64,000 nt of DNA from Hyperoplus lanceolatus (taxonomy: Eukaryota; Chordata; Actinopteri; Uranoscopiformes; Ammodytidae). Shown piece after piece: positions 45,396 through 61,586 of the stretch. The position numbers and the translations under genes were made by a program. Location of the stretch: assembly GCA_026929865.2 (NCBI GenBank), contig CM049398.1, positions 20,931,501-20,995,500 on the forward strand. The letters run 5' to 3'. Position 1 is the stretch's first letter. Every line of letters starts with the position of its first letter. The notes under the pieces are model-generated. The model was not told where the DNA came from, did no database searches, and saw nothing but the letters and a program-made list of their open reading frames with translations.

Positions 45396-46457
45396 TGTGT
45401 ACTAAGTATTGTGTTTTATGGAATGATAGTAGAGATTCACGTTGTCTCCTGTCTGTACTATATGTCTTCTCTGGCGTTAGCTTGTAGGTGGAGAACAGAA
45501 TGATGAGGATGAAGTGTAGATTCAGGCCAGTTCTCCTCGCTGCGCGCGTGTCAGCGGCATCAAGGTTCGCTCCTCCATTACGGTCCCAGTGCTTTAACCT
45601 AAAGTCATATCTGTTGTGACATGCAGCTCCGGTGGAAATGTTGTAACCCAATCCCGGGTAATGTTTTGAGTCTTTGTTTAGAGTTTTGTGACAGATGGCG
45701 AGGCCTAGTGCGGAAGTTTTATATCCTCTTTTCTCAAACGATCCACACTGGTTCAGCAGCCTCATCCTTTGGTTGCGTTCCCTTGTGTTGCACTGCAATA
45801 GGATGCCGTCCCGACTTGTGAAACATTGTCTCTGTTCAACGCTTTGCCCTCTCTGATGCTGCATTGCACCTTCCTTACAGATCCAATCACAGAAACATGG
45901 CAGCAGAAAATAGAACATTATCCTATGGTAGGGACCTTCCACAGAGGGGTCCCTGATGGTGGCTGATGATGCAGAGACTGACACATCAACATTGTCCAGT
46001 CCCATGTTTGGGGCGTGTTCAACATCAATAAGCATGTAGAACTAACAGATTTACGGAAAAAATGTCCATCATAAAATAATAAAGTATACGTTTTAACTAA
46101 ACATCTTATCATGCAGAATATGTGAAAGACTGCTGTATATACAACACCAACTGTACAACACAAATAAAGAGAAGATTTTATGTAGTGTATTTCTTTTGTA
46201 AATTAGTCTGTGGACAAATTCTTAAGCTCTGGGCATCACTGATTTGGGTTCTTTCACCCTGTCTTACAAGTTAATAAAAGTGTCAGGCACAAAAACCTAC
46301 CTATAATATTATAAAATCCCCAAACTGGCTTTTAACAAGGGTGTGCTTTGATACTGTATGTACAGGTGTGATTGAAGAATGATATGATCACCTGGCCACT
46401 AGGCGCAGTCAGATGTGGTTATTTCTTAAAAACTGATATTGTGCTGAGGCACGCACC
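44449..46457. other. intergenic DNA downstream of the TUNAR-like exons
   Basis: Contains (GT)n at 45323-45400. A minus-strand open frame of 281 codons (46035-45190) crosses this repeat. It lies just downstream of the TUNAR-like exons on the same strand but shows no recognisable domain, so I do not call it a gene; it may belong to a 3' non-coding exon. Confidence 0.4.
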
Positions 46458-46589
46458 TCAGGTGGAGGTGTATATATAGACGAAGATAAGCAGCAGGAGG
46501 TTGAGGACGATGCCAATGATTCCTAGAGCAGCCAGGAATCTCTCCTCTGGTGTGCTCAGGTGTGGACACATCAGCTCCATGTAAAACAT
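46458..46589 (-). CDS. tunar-like: TUNAR-like transmembrane microprotein (distal copy), 43 aa
   Basis: A minus-strand frame from ATG at 46589 to TGA at 46458-46460 encodes 43 residues starting MFYMELMCPHLSTPEERFLA. The rest is a hydrophobic segment containing LGIIGIVLNLLLLIFVYIYT, the hallmark of the TUNAR (BNLN) microprotein. TUNAR is a single-pass ER-membrane peptide of neural and endocrine cells linked to calcium handling through SERCA. An in-frame TGA lies two codons upstream of the ATG, so the N-terminus is complete if translation starts here. A plausible splice acceptor (TTGTAG) ends at 46601. The N-terminus is shorter than and unlike that of the neighbour at 46974-47153. It could be a second gene or an alternative terminal exon of one gene. 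Too short for routine gene prediction. Confidence 0.75.
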   Translation of the reverse strand: MFYMELMCPHLSTPEERFLAALGIIGIVLNLLLLIFVYIYTST

Positions 46590-46973
46590 TTTCAGCGACC
46601 CTACAAGCTACAAAAAAGTATGTTGTATTAATATAAATTTGAATAGTTTTTTTTCACAGAAATGCTATGCCCCAGTCATTGAGCTATATGAACATGGAGA
46701 CATATCATCATCACCAAACTGGAGATACTCTCCGCAGTTATCTGTCATGTGGACTTGTGAAATTGTCAAGGAAAATTGGAAGTCAAAGTTCAAAAGTAAA
46801 AGCTTTCTTAAGGCCGGTACAAGCAGTTATGCATTGGTAGACAAATATGGCTATAGCATCCAGCTTAACACACCGCCAATGAGCCTCACTTATCAACAAT
46901 CCGAGAAATCAAACCCTCAAAGTATACACACATTCAAAGAAGGGCCCAATGTCTTGCTTCTTGCAGAAAACCT

Positions 46974-47153
46974 TTAGGTGACGGAGGTGTAGATGTAGAC
47001 AAATATGACCACCAGTAGATTGAGGATGGTTCCAATGATGCCCAGCACGGCTAAGATGCGCTCCTCTCGGTCATTCCCGGAGTCGTTCCCGGAGTCGTCC
47101 TCTCTTGCGTGAGCGCTGCAGACATAGCGGCTGCCGGGGACCATGGTTACCAT
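46974..47153 (-). CDS. tunar: TUNAR-like transmembrane microprotein (proximal copy), 59 aa
   Basis: A minus-strand frame from ATG at 47153 to TAA at 46974-46976. It starts MVTMVPGSRYVCSAHA, continues with an acidic DDSGNDSGNDREE stretch, then a single membrane span containing VLGIIGTILNLLVVIFVYIY and a short tail TSVT. Human TUNAR is 48 aa with the same plan: acidic hydrophilic N-terminus, LGIIGTILNLIVIIFVYIYT span, tiny C-terminus. The span differs from it only by conservative Val/Leu/Ile/Met swaps. The 47153 ATG has G at -3 and G at +4; a second in-frame ATG at 47144 sits in a perfect ACCATGG context and would give 56 aa. A polypyrimidine tract and acceptor CTCCAG end at 47185, making this a spliced terminal exon. 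The family is known to act at the ER membrane and to affect calcium uptake in neurons and beta cells. Confidence 0.87.
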   Translation of the reverse strand: MVTMVPGSRYVCSAHAREDDSGNDSGNDREERILAVLGIIGTILNLLVVIFVYIYTSVT

Positions 47154-47184
47154 CACAGAACCCCACCCCCACAGGGCGCCACAC

Positions 47185-48156
47185 CTGGAGATGGAGGGAA
47201 GTGAAGATGAATTTGAAATTGAAGAGAGGAGAGAGGCAAATGGGAAAGAAGGATGAGGAGAGAAAAAAAAAGGTTAATTGGTTGTGACGCAGAGTTGCTG
47301 AAAATTGTCCCGAATACACGCAACGTTGACATCTCTTTAGTTACAAACCTTTTTCCTGCATGCATTTGGGCATTGAATATTAATCACATTGCAAAAGAAA
47401 AACTCAAAAGTAAGTGGAGAAAGCAATTAGATTGTGACTTTGTTTGTCTAAATAAAAACATATCATCTTCTATTTTTAATCGTTTTTTTTTTCCAGAATT
47501 TATTATCCTCCTTTGTCCTTCCTTTTAGGTGAGGACTTGTTATTTTGCTCATTTCCCTCCCTTTTTCTCCTTTCTTTCACTTCTTCTGCTCTGTTCTCGT
47601 CTCTGGCCATATTTCAGTACCTGTCCCTCTTCCTCTCCTCACCTTTCTTCACCTCTTTCGCATCACATTGACTACAACACCAGTTGAACTCAACAGGACA
47701 ATGTCCAACAACATGCCAACACCCTGGAGTGTTATCAAGGAATTGCACGAGTTTTGTGTGCAGACACTATTTCACATTCACTACACTACATCTTAATTCT
47801 GCAGTCATTTCCGACCCACAACCACTTCTATGTTATACTTAATTATTTTTCTCCTTCTCAACATTTACTGCCCTCTCTTATTTCCCTATTTTTAACTGTT
47901 TTAAAGAAAAACCTCCCCCCTTTTGGATCATACAGTTCTACACTTAACAGGGTAATTTGACACAACAAAGCGGGTGTTAAAATAGTCCACTTATTTCTCT
48001 TTTATTTCCTCTTTCCCTTTGTCACTAAGCCTTGGTGTAGGATCACTGTTGCCTGTTAAAAAACTAACTAAACTAACAGATACTGATGAGGGAATTATCT
48101 GCAATCCTCTGAGACCATTTTAGAGCCTAGGGAGAAAGAGAGGGTTAGGATGAGGA

Positions 48157-48219
<63 letters not shown>

Positions 48220-48223
48220 TTTC
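47185..48223. other. upstream flank of the TUNAR-like exons
   Basis: Begins with the polypyrimidine tract (minus strand) of the 47184 acceptor and ends with (GT)n at 48159-48216. Earlier exons of the minus-strand TUNAR-like transcript would lie in or beyond this stretch, but none could be recognised because they are expected to be non-coding. Confidence 0.4.
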
Positions 48224-49021
48224 TGACTTAAGTCACTTTGGGGGACCCATAGACTGAAGACCAGTTCATTGGGGACAGCTTGTGCAATTCGGGACAAAAG
48301 CTGTACCCCTAATTGGTAAAATATGGATTTTGGTCAGGTTAGGGTTAAGTTTAAAGCAGCTACGAGTAACATTTGAATATCTTTTAAACAGCCTCATGTT
48401 TCCTCTGATAATCATAAATTACCTTCAACAGCAAACGAGACCATCAGTGCAAAGAAAGACGTTTTTAAATAGTTTTTATTACTGCTTTTGGTCTGGTCGC
48501 ACACCCAGTCCGATTTTCGGTTCGCTCGTGCAGGCTCTATGGTCACATATCCGTATTGGTCGCAGATTTCAGTGTGGCGCAGCAATGTGAATTGAGAAGC
48601 CTATCCCTCCAGGTGAGGGAAGGGGAGCGGGAGCTTTGTTTGAGACAGTTATTTGTCGTCATAATGACTGATAACGGGGCTGAACCATCAAAGAAAAAAT
48701 GCAATGAAGAAAAGCTAAAAGGGAGAGTGATTTAGGAAAGAGTCCTCACACTTTCAACACACGGACATGCACAATATTGCTCCCTTCTCAGTTCACACTC
48801 GCGCGCCTGGCACGTGCTAGAAAACAGCTTTGCGACAGCGGGCGTCGTAAAAATTACTACCGCTTTTGTCCAAAGGGGACGCCAACGTGCCATGTTACTC
48901 GTAGTGGCTTTAAGGTAAAGGTTGGGTTCAGGCAAGTACTGGTCTAGGGTTATGGTTAGGGTAGATCTCCAAGAAATGGATGTAAGTACATGTGCAGTCC
49001 CCGAAAGTGACCTTTAAGTCA
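48224..49021. mobile_element. MITE-like repeat interrupted by a second MITE
   Basis: The left end TGACTTAAGTCACTTTGGGG and right end CCCCGAAAGTGACCTTTAAGTCA are imperfect inverted repeats. They enclose text rich in GGGGACA and TTAGGGTTA motifs, typical of a common teleost CA-repeat-associated repeat. A 555-bp TTAA-flanked element (48355-48909) lies inside it. The (GT)n tract 48159-48216 abuts the left end. Confidence 0.55.
48355..48909. mobile_element. piggyBac-type (TTAA) MITE nested in another repeat
   Basis: The termini AGCAGCTACGAGTAACAT and ATGTTACTCGTAGTGGCT are 18-bp inverted repeats with two mismatches. Each is flanked outside by TTAA (48351-48354, 48910-48913), the target site duplicated by piggyBac-superfamily transposases. 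A short frame starting MTDNGAEPSKKK (48664-) may be a transposase vestige or chance. Flanking sequence on both sides belongs to the outer repeat. Confidence 0.7.
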
Positions 49022-52572
<3,551 letters not shown>

Positions 52573-52580
52573 GTACAGAG

Positions 52581-53605
52581 TAGTGATGGGTCGGGCAACA
52601 CCGATGCGTCGGCACATGTGTCGAGCTCATAGTGCGAAGCCCCGTGTCGGTGCGCGTATCGCTTCGCTTTAAGAAAGTCACGTGACCGATACAGCTGCAG
52701 TATTGCCTGTCGATGCGGCTCGCCGGGCGCGCCAAACTGTGTTTAAAAGGAAGCGCATCTGTAAACGGGATGCTTCTCTGCCAAAACAATCACTCATCAT
52801 TTCAAACAAAAATCTTATCTGCAAGCCATAATGCAGTGATTTTCAACCTTTTTTGAGCCGCAGCACATTTTTTACATTTACAAAATCCTGGGGCACACCA
52901 CCAACCAAAATGACACTCTAACACAGTACATATACATATACCGTATTAGTCCGAATATAAGACGACCCTGATTATAAGACCCCGTTTTTCAAAACTCATA
53001 TTTGGAAAAAAGATTTGAAGACCAGATCTTGTTTTTAAAAGGAAATGAATTCTATTAATCAAAATAATAAACGAAAATAAAAATGCATTGAATAAAACAC
53101 TTTCCTTCATTGCAAATGATCAGTAGTGCAAATAGGCCGAACCGATGTGTTTACCACAGACTTTATTCCTCTGCCCCGCTGTGATCGCTCTCGCTGTCAT
53201 CTCTATGCTCTGGTTCGGTCGTGGCATAGCGGGTCATCCTCGCTGCTGTCCTCGGCATCTGAGACACAACATGTACGTATGTGATGCTCATAGTTTATCA
53301 CATAACCTAGTGCTGAAACGAAAGCTATCAACGCCGTGGTTTAAGGCTGAAATGATAACCGGGGCACGTTACAGATCTCCGTTAGTTTCAGTTTACAGCC
53401 GATAAAGTTACAATCACAACGACCGCATGGCCAGCGTTTAAATAAAGCAGTCAGTTGAGTCTGTCATTGGGTTGCCGGTAATGATTTTTAAGATCCAGCA
53501 GGTGTCCGTATTGAGCAGCACAGTGACACAGTAAAACCGACACAGTATCAATACAGTTTGGTAATGTGTCACAACGCTTCACGAGGCCTCATCTACCCAT
53601 CACTA
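52581..53605. mobile_element. hAT-like non-autonomous DNA transposon with perfect 8-bp target duplication
   Basis: The left terminus TAGTGATGGGTCG (52581-) and right terminus CCCATCACTA (-53605) are inverted repeats. Both are flanked by the identical 8-mer GTACAGAG (52573-52580, 53606-53613), as for hAT elements. Length is 1025 bp and there is no transposase frame. GC-rich subterminal sequence near the left end contrasts with an AT-rich centre. The centre includes TGCAGTGATTTTCAACCTTT and GTCCGAATATAAGACGACC motifs (about 52832 and 52950), which look like pieces of other repeats nested within. Confidence 0.8.
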
Positions 53606-53762
53606 GTACAGAGCAGCGGTTTGGTGCCAAATCTCTTTAATAGGTAATAAAGCAGCAGTTCAACGTTGGATTATCATGCCAGTTCTCTGAGCCTACACGT
53701 AATTACATGCAAGCTATACATACATTCACAAAAGTCTCTTGTTTCTTGTTGTCTCTGTCCTC

Positions 53763-53881
<119 letters not shown>

Positions 53882-56800
53882 CGAGCTAATGCACTGGTTG
53901 ATGGTGTGGGAACCGGATCCGTATGACACTAGAACGTTGCGTAGCCTCATTACGAGATCAGCTGGCCAGCGCTTCAAGAATAAGAGGCCAGCGGCCATGT
54001 AGCGACTGTCACTTCTCCTCAGCCACAGCCCAGCTTCCTCCGCATTTGTGCATGTGTGTTTTTACAGTGTGTGTGTTCGCATGAGTGCTTGTGTGTTAGG
54101 AAGCACCAGGGGAGGGAAAGAGAGGATGAGTGTGCTATAACTGTAAGACAGGGTGACTCCATGTATGTGGTGTATTCATGACAGCAAGTGTAGAGAGAAA
54201 GTGCAGCGATGTGAAGGAGAAAGTGTGAGAGAATGTCAGAATGGTACTTTCAATTACATTTGGTTTTAGAAAATAAATATTTGAACTTTTTATCATTGCT
54301 GTGACACAAACTTTAATTTGCACAGCACTCCGGTTGCTTTTAAAAGTGCAGTGGAATTAAACTTCACTTGATTTAATATTATTTTAGTGATGTGCTCAAT
54401 GAACAAGATTGGTGTACACAGTATGAAGCGTTTGGAGGTTCTTCACTCCAAAACTATCAAAAGACTACAGAAAACTCAAGGAATTGTCCTGCAGCATGTG
54501 AAGCATTTGCTGGTTCAATATCCAATTTCTCACACAGCCATAAGCACCAAGCACATTTTACCCTGACAACAAATTCACAAAAAGAAAAAGCCTTCCTCCC
54601 TATCATCCAGAGTGAACAAATGCATGAACAGGACTGTGTGCCCATATGTCATTTTCCCAGTTGTTGATGATGGGCGAAAGTTAATGTTCACAAATATTAG
54701 CGAGCCATATTTTAACAAATCTATACACAACAGTTAGTCGGTAGAGGTGATCTCTCTGCTCCTGGGATCTTATTGTGTAGCTGATATCACGCAAATTAAT
54801 TACACACCATCAGTTAATGTTGGCTCATGCCTACAAATGATTCATTCATGAGAATTGATCTGAGACATGGCATGTGTGCCTGTATATTGGAACAGGTGTT
54901 CTGATGGATACATATATGTTTTCCCCCATACATTACTGATTACTGCATGCCAGTTTATGGCATATTATATTACTATAGAGAACCAGTATATGTTTGGATG
55001 AAACATGCTCTGACATGAATACTTTAGGCTACAGTTAAACATGTCTTGGTGTGTGTGGGGTTGGTTCAGGTTTTCCTTTAGGTTCCAGCCTGGATGTCGT
55101 GTGATCCATGGGGCACAGTGTCACATGACCAACACAACACTATGAATCTTTGGATGGAACCATAATGTGACCAACTTGATCCACATACCATGTTGATCAA
55201 TAACGCAAAAACTATCTTGATACTCCTGAACCCTGATTCCTCCACATTGACCTTTCACCCTGGACATTGGCCAACCACCTGAAGAAATATGATGCTGCAC
55301 ACATGCACACATACAGTAGTAGTAGAAACTGACCATAAATGTGCACCAACACACAAATACATAAAAGCGTGTACTCACCACACATTGCACCAGGGGGCAG
55401 CCAAAAACTCCCTTCTATCTTCCGTTTATCCAAGCATGCTGTCAGTTGTTTGTTCTCTTCTGTCCTGCTGGTTTCTTTCACCTGCTTGTTCTTCTCCTCC
55501 TCCTCCTCCTCCTCCTCCTCCTCCTCCCGGTGCCCCCTCTCACCGCTGCTGTTCAGGTCCAGCTCTATCGCTGGTGGGGAGAATCCAGGCGACACACACA
55601 CACACACTCACACACAAACACACACAGCTCCGGGCGATACTTTAAAAATACACTCACAGCACAAACAGCTGGGGTCAAGGCTACACCCACACCCACACAA
55701 GTATACGCGCAAAAACACAGATGACAGAACGCAGTCACACACACACATAAACAGGCAGCTGGTCTACCCGCACCGAACAGGGACTGAGATGTTATGTCTA
55801 TTGACGTGGTGTTTTTAAGGAATCTGGGATTCACGTCGGACCTAACCAATTATGTTGGAGATGTCACCCATGCCTTATTTAGACATGGAGGCAAAAAGGA
55901 AGTATACATCCTGCTTCCACTTAAAGGATTCTTCGTGTGGATGCACACCAAAGCTTTTCCACATTTAGATTTTGTCAAGCCATGACAGCGATCCCCTCCG
56001 CTGGCCAAATCTCTGTAATGAAGTCCTTCTCAGAGATCAGTTAGATCAGTTTGTATCGGTCCAGGAGAAAACAAACACAGGTGACATTTATGAATGCTTC
56101 AGCAATGTTTGGGCTTTTGTCATCTGGGTGTTATATGCCCCGGGGTGCCTGTCAAGGCAGGTTTAGCGTGTCACTCCAAAATAGAAAACTGTATTCATCA
56201 GCAAGGGTTAGTTCTTGTTTCTCGTAGAAGAAAAAAATTGTCCATAAGATACTGCTCCAGACCTGACGTGGTCTCAGAGACCAAATGTTCCTTCTTCCTT
56301 GCTGTTAACACGCAACATTAAGGTCCAGTTCTTCTCTCCGTAGTCATTCCCAAGTAATTGCACAACTGGCCAAAAAAAAAGAGAAAAAAAAACTTCCAGG
56401 AAGCAATGCCATGGCTAATTCTTGTGTCTTGTCCTAATTTGTTGCAACATCTCAACGTAACCACACTCCGCTGTCATCTGACACACTTAACAGCTTGTCC
56501 TTGCATGTGCAAAGAATCCCTCGGAATAAAAAATCAGTCGTGTTTCATCCTTCTTTTCCCCCACGCTGTGGCGCGAGGAGCTAGCAGGCTTTCCAGAGTG
56601 GCCTGTCAGCATGAATATTTAACAGGAACCTCTTGCTATGTTGCTGTCACAGCCAAAGTTTACATGTCCCCGTTGTTGAGCGTTGTCTCTCAGTGTTTCC
56701 TGCTTGTGGCTCTCTCGTGTCGCCCTTATTTTAGCTCCATGTGTGGAAGTGTTGCTCAGATCTGGTCTGATTTGTACACCTCACCTCTATACACTTTTGG

Positions 56801-57809
56801 TCTGTTTAACCTTCTGTACTTTCTTCCATTAGCTCCTTTTTTGCTATGATAAACCTTCTTCAAGCTTGTTCTCCCATGCGCACATCTCCAACATGTTCCC
56901 AACCCTGTAGCAAAAGAACTGTCACTGAGGACTTTCCCCCTTGTCGCTGCTCAAGTGGTATTTCATTAAGCCTTGTCCTTCTGTGTTTTTCCTACCCACT
57001 GTCCAACCCTGCGGCAAACCCTTCATTCAACCTTCCCTCAACCCTCTTCAGTCATACACCAAACCCTACACTTTCTCAACTCAATCTCAACCTCTCTCGC
57101 CTTTCTCTCTCCCTCTAGCCAGCTGATTCACTTGGCCTCTTATACCTCACTCACCCCCCTGCCAGTATGCAGCTTCTTCTGTCCTCATACTGTCCTTCTA
57201 ATGACATGAAGGATGTTTAATGCTCAGGTTCTATCCATTTCTCCTTGCTGTATCTCTCATACTGTTCCTCCATCTCACTCACACACATTATTCTAGATTC
57301 TTTCTTTGCTCTGAGTCACACCCCTCTCCTCCCTTCTTTTCCCCGCCGTTCCAGAAGCTTGCAAATTGTTTCTCTCTATTGTTTGTGAGTGTTTCTGCTC
57401 TCTCTCTCTCTCTCTCTCTCTCTACAACGACACGTCAAGATCCCGTTCGGCATTGCTTTTTTCGTCTTCCAAGGCACGACTCCATCTCTGATTACAGGTG
57501 GTTTTCGTCTATCCACTGCCCAGTTTTGCTGTTTCACTTGCTGTGGTCATGGTTGTGTCCTCTTTTCTTCCCTTTTTACTGCCCTTTTGCCGCTTCAAGT
57601 ACCATTTGTCACAGTCTGGGGGTTACTGGGGGGGGGGGGGGGGGGGAGAGAAAAAGCTAAAGCACTGGTACATTGTCAATGAAAACAAGCAGCAGGGAGT
57701 AGAAGAATATGTGGAGATGAATGCAAAATAATAAAGAGATCCCCTCAGGATTTGTGGAAGTGACAGCGGAGGAGATATGGAGGAGGAGGATGAAGATGGG
57801 GGGAGAAAA

Positions 57810-57912
<103 letters not shown>

Positions 57913-58049
57913 ATGGAGAGACAATTGTAAGACGGATATGGGGTGAAGCGAGAGGAGGAGGAGCTTCCCAGATAAGGGAGAGGAACGGGAGAAGGGAATG
58001 GGTGATGGGTGGGAGGGATAAGTGGAAATAGGCACATGGATGGAGGGAT

Positions 58050-58081
<32 letters not shown>

Positions 58082-60225
58082 TGGACACATGCCTGGATTT
58101 AGGGATGGATGGATGGATGGTTTGGTTTGACAGGTTGAATGCTCTTTTATGACATCCAAGAAATCATTGGATGCAGCTGTCATGGAAGGTGAAAAGGGGG
58201 GGGGGGGCTCTCCATTGTCTTATATTAGTCAAAAAATGTTTGAATTCAAAATATATCATACATTGTTTTAAATAATTTGTAGTTATTTTACCTGTGTAGG
58301 AATCCTGTCATTCACTGCTCCTTATCCCTACCTCCCTCATTGGGTTCTCTCCATCCCTAAGTCCTATACTCCTGCAGCTTCAAGTCTGTGGTGCAATAAA
58401 ATGCAGCGTCTCTCTTCCCTCCCACCTTCCCTCCTCTTTCTCCTCTTTTCTGTCTCTCCCACAGTCTTTCCCTCAATCCCTACCTCCCTCTCATTTCGCC
58501 CCCGTCTACTACCGTTGTCTCTTTATTTGTCCTTCTTTGCCTAAGCTCCTCTCCTCCACCTCCTTTTCTATCCCCCTACACCTCACCCAATTTTCTATCA
58601 CCACCTCCCTCTCACTTCTTTTTGCCATCCTTCGTTTTTTTTGCTTTTTTCACCAAGAGAAGCTTCGAGAACTGACTGGCAAAGGCTCTGGGAGTGGGAA
58701 AGCTCTCAGAACACCATTCATAACCCTTGCCACATGAATAATACACACACAATACATTCATATTTTCTCGTATGCATGCTCACGTGGGAAATACACACAC
58801 ATGCCTATTTTCTCAATCTCAATTCCGCCACCCTTCCTTTCCGTTTTGGCTGACAAAGAAAAAAACAACTGGAAAATGAACACACAAGGAGGTTTTTATT
58901 ATGCATGCGTACCTGGACAACATTCACATTGCAGCCATACACACACACAAGCACAACATGCTGAAGGCATCGGCATCGAATGTGTTTTTCTCTGCAGCGC
59001 GACACCGAGGCAGCAAATCAATGAAAGATTGAACAGAAAATAGATGTAGCACATGTTCGTAGGACTGCGGCTGTGCACAAACGCAAACACACTTAGACAC
59101 ACATGGTGCATGTGCCGGGTAAAGATCATTCTCATTTGAAATGGTAATTCAGTTTGACAAACAGCGACCGAGTCATTGAGCAAATACACGAAACATCAGC
59201 CTCCATTAGGTCTGTGTGACCAGGGAAAGAACAGAAAGATGGAATAACTGAAAAGATAGCAAGTGTGTTTTAGAGCATGTATTTTCTGTTGCCACATATT
59301 GAGCATTTGTGCATACGTGTGTGTTTGTGTTAGTGTCTGTGTGTGTGTGTGTGTGTAGCTGGTTTAAGCTGTCTTTTTGGCCTCTAGCATCACCCAGTGC
59401 AACCATCTGTGCTGCCAGCCAGATGGTAAGTGTGTGTCTGCACAAATGTGTGTGATACATTTGTGAACTTGTTTAAAGTTCATAATCATTGGTTATGCTG
59501 GTTATTGTTTTGTAGAAACTACATTTTTAATATAATTGTGATTATGATTATTGGAATGGCTATAAAGACTCAAAAGGTTCTGAATAAAATTAATAAACCT
59601 TGAATGGGATCACAATTTTAAAAAAACTACTCTATTTGTCTTTGAATGTCTGCTGCTAGCTATGTTTAAATATAACAAGTTAATAACCAAGTTAAAACAA
59701 TTCTTTTTTTATTTTTTTTTATTTTTAATCAACAATCTAGTGGCCCATACAACTGGAAAAATAGCATATTTATAGAAAGCAGACGGAGACCCAGTGGTGC
59801 ACATTTTGGGTCAATCAACAAGCCATATCATGACACCATCAGCCCAAAATGTTATCCCTTTATTGGCCTTTTAATATTAAGCCAAATGCTGTTTTAACAA
59901 GCGTGTTTCCTTTTGAGCCCATTACAATTGAAAAACATGCTGTGGTCTAGACAAGAGTCATGCAAATAACTTCCAATTGTGATGTCTCATGCATCATCTC
60001 CTAGATAAATACTTCAACTTTGCAATATCAATGATCTTTAAGATTCCAACATGATATTGATACAGGCTAGTGTTAGCTCATTACATGTTGGTGAATTTGG
60101 TAATGATAGAGAAAATGGAAGTGAACCATGACTCTGTATTTGTTTGCCACAAATCTTTGGCATCTGCTTTTCTACAAAACTGACCTATTCGTTACTGCAT
60201 GTTGAACCCAAAATGATGCCCTTGG

Positions 60226-61579
60226 CTAGCCTGGCAAAAAGTTGTCATGTAGCTCACTTTACCCCAGCTGTGGGGTAAACTGAGACGGACCAGAAAAATC
60301 AAGGGGGTAAAGTGAACCAGCTGGGGGTAAACTGATCCACTTACTTTTTCCACTCTGAAACTACCATAACAACACATATTGTAACAGTTAGAATCCTGAA
60401 AGCTAGCCACACATTCCAGAACTAATGTCGGACTAGTATAATAATGATGGGGTTTGGTCAATTAAGCAAAGCAAATTTTCTAAACACTTGAAAGTAACTC
60501 TGAACAAAATCAAATACAACATATTATAATTCAAAAGGTTTTAATAAGATTCAAATGAAAGATAGAACCAGTTAGATTAGAACACAGTCTGGGGGTAAGA
60601 ACACAGGACCCTTAGAGCCAGCTTGTGTCTGGGGGTCAAAGCATAGGAAAATCAGAACCAGCGAGAACAGCCTGGGACTCAGAACACAGGAGAAGACCCA
60701 ACTGGATTATAACATCAGCCTGTCATACTCTACAACTAAGCCTACTCTACAGTCCAGCCCTGAAGGTTACAGGGAAAGATGAGAAGGTGCTCTTTCCGTG
60801 TGGTTGCCCCAGGTCGTCTTCCTGGTGTATTTCCTTGGCATGATAGCTTTTCTACAATGTGTATGACATTAAAATAAAACATAATGTAATATTACATTAA
60901 AATATGTTTACGACTAAACTTAACTTGTGCCCCACAGCATTTGGCTCACTTTCTCCCACCACCACAATTTGAGAAAAAACTACCTCTCTTAGCATTTCAG
61001 GCTAATCTTTAGCTAATATCATCACATGGTTTTTATATGTTGGTAGTTCATCAACAAGAATGATAGAAGTGTTTCTACGTGAATGCATTTGCTTTGGCAC
61101 AACAGTTGATTAAGTTGACAGCAAGAAAATTTACTTTTACATGCAAAATACCTATTTTGGTGAAAAAACATGCTTACCACAGCACCATGAGGTCCTCTCT
61201 TTCAGGGCCATGGGGAAATGAGAGGGGCTTGAAAACATATATCTCACATGACCACAAAGGTTTTCCGTTGCCTAGATACAGGGTGTGGCTCACATTACCC
61301 GATGCCTCAGATTCCCCCGTTCTCCCCTAAGTGGAATGTTCTGTTTTGCCGACCAACCACGCCAAAAGTTTAATTTAACAGTTTAACAGCTGTTCGCCAA
61401 ACAAATGGGGCTTAATATGTCACCTTGTGCATCGCTCTGATTGGTTGTAGTGCTATCCAACTGCGTGCAGTGGCATTTGAAATGCACGAGTAGGAGCCGC
61501 CCCTTGAGTTGGAAATTACTATTGATCGTGGCCAGACCCTCTATCGTTCAAGATATCAGGGTCTGGATTTCCAGGCTAG
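60226..61579. mobile_element. unclassified DNA transposon with CTAGCCTGG termini
   Basis: The left end CTAGCCTGG and right end CCAGGCTAG are exact inverted repeats. They are flanked by a 7-bp direct duplication CCCTTGG (60219-60225, 61580-61586), or 8 bp if the adjoining C is counted. The body is about 1.35 kb with no transposase frame. Its right 155 bp (61425-61579) recurs at 63702-63810, confirming a dispersed family. The flank on the right continues into a Tc1-like relic. Confidence 0.65.
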
Positions 61580-61586
61580 CCCTTGG

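Noticed and set aside
46639-46977. 112-codon plus-strand frame between the two TUNAR-like exons
   Set aside because: AT-rich, no recognisable domain, antisense to a convincing exon pair; most likely chance.
47071-47365. Other minus-strand frames overlapping the proximal TUNAR-like exon
   Set aside because: They run in different frames through the polypyrimidine tract and intron and do not encode the conserved membrane span.
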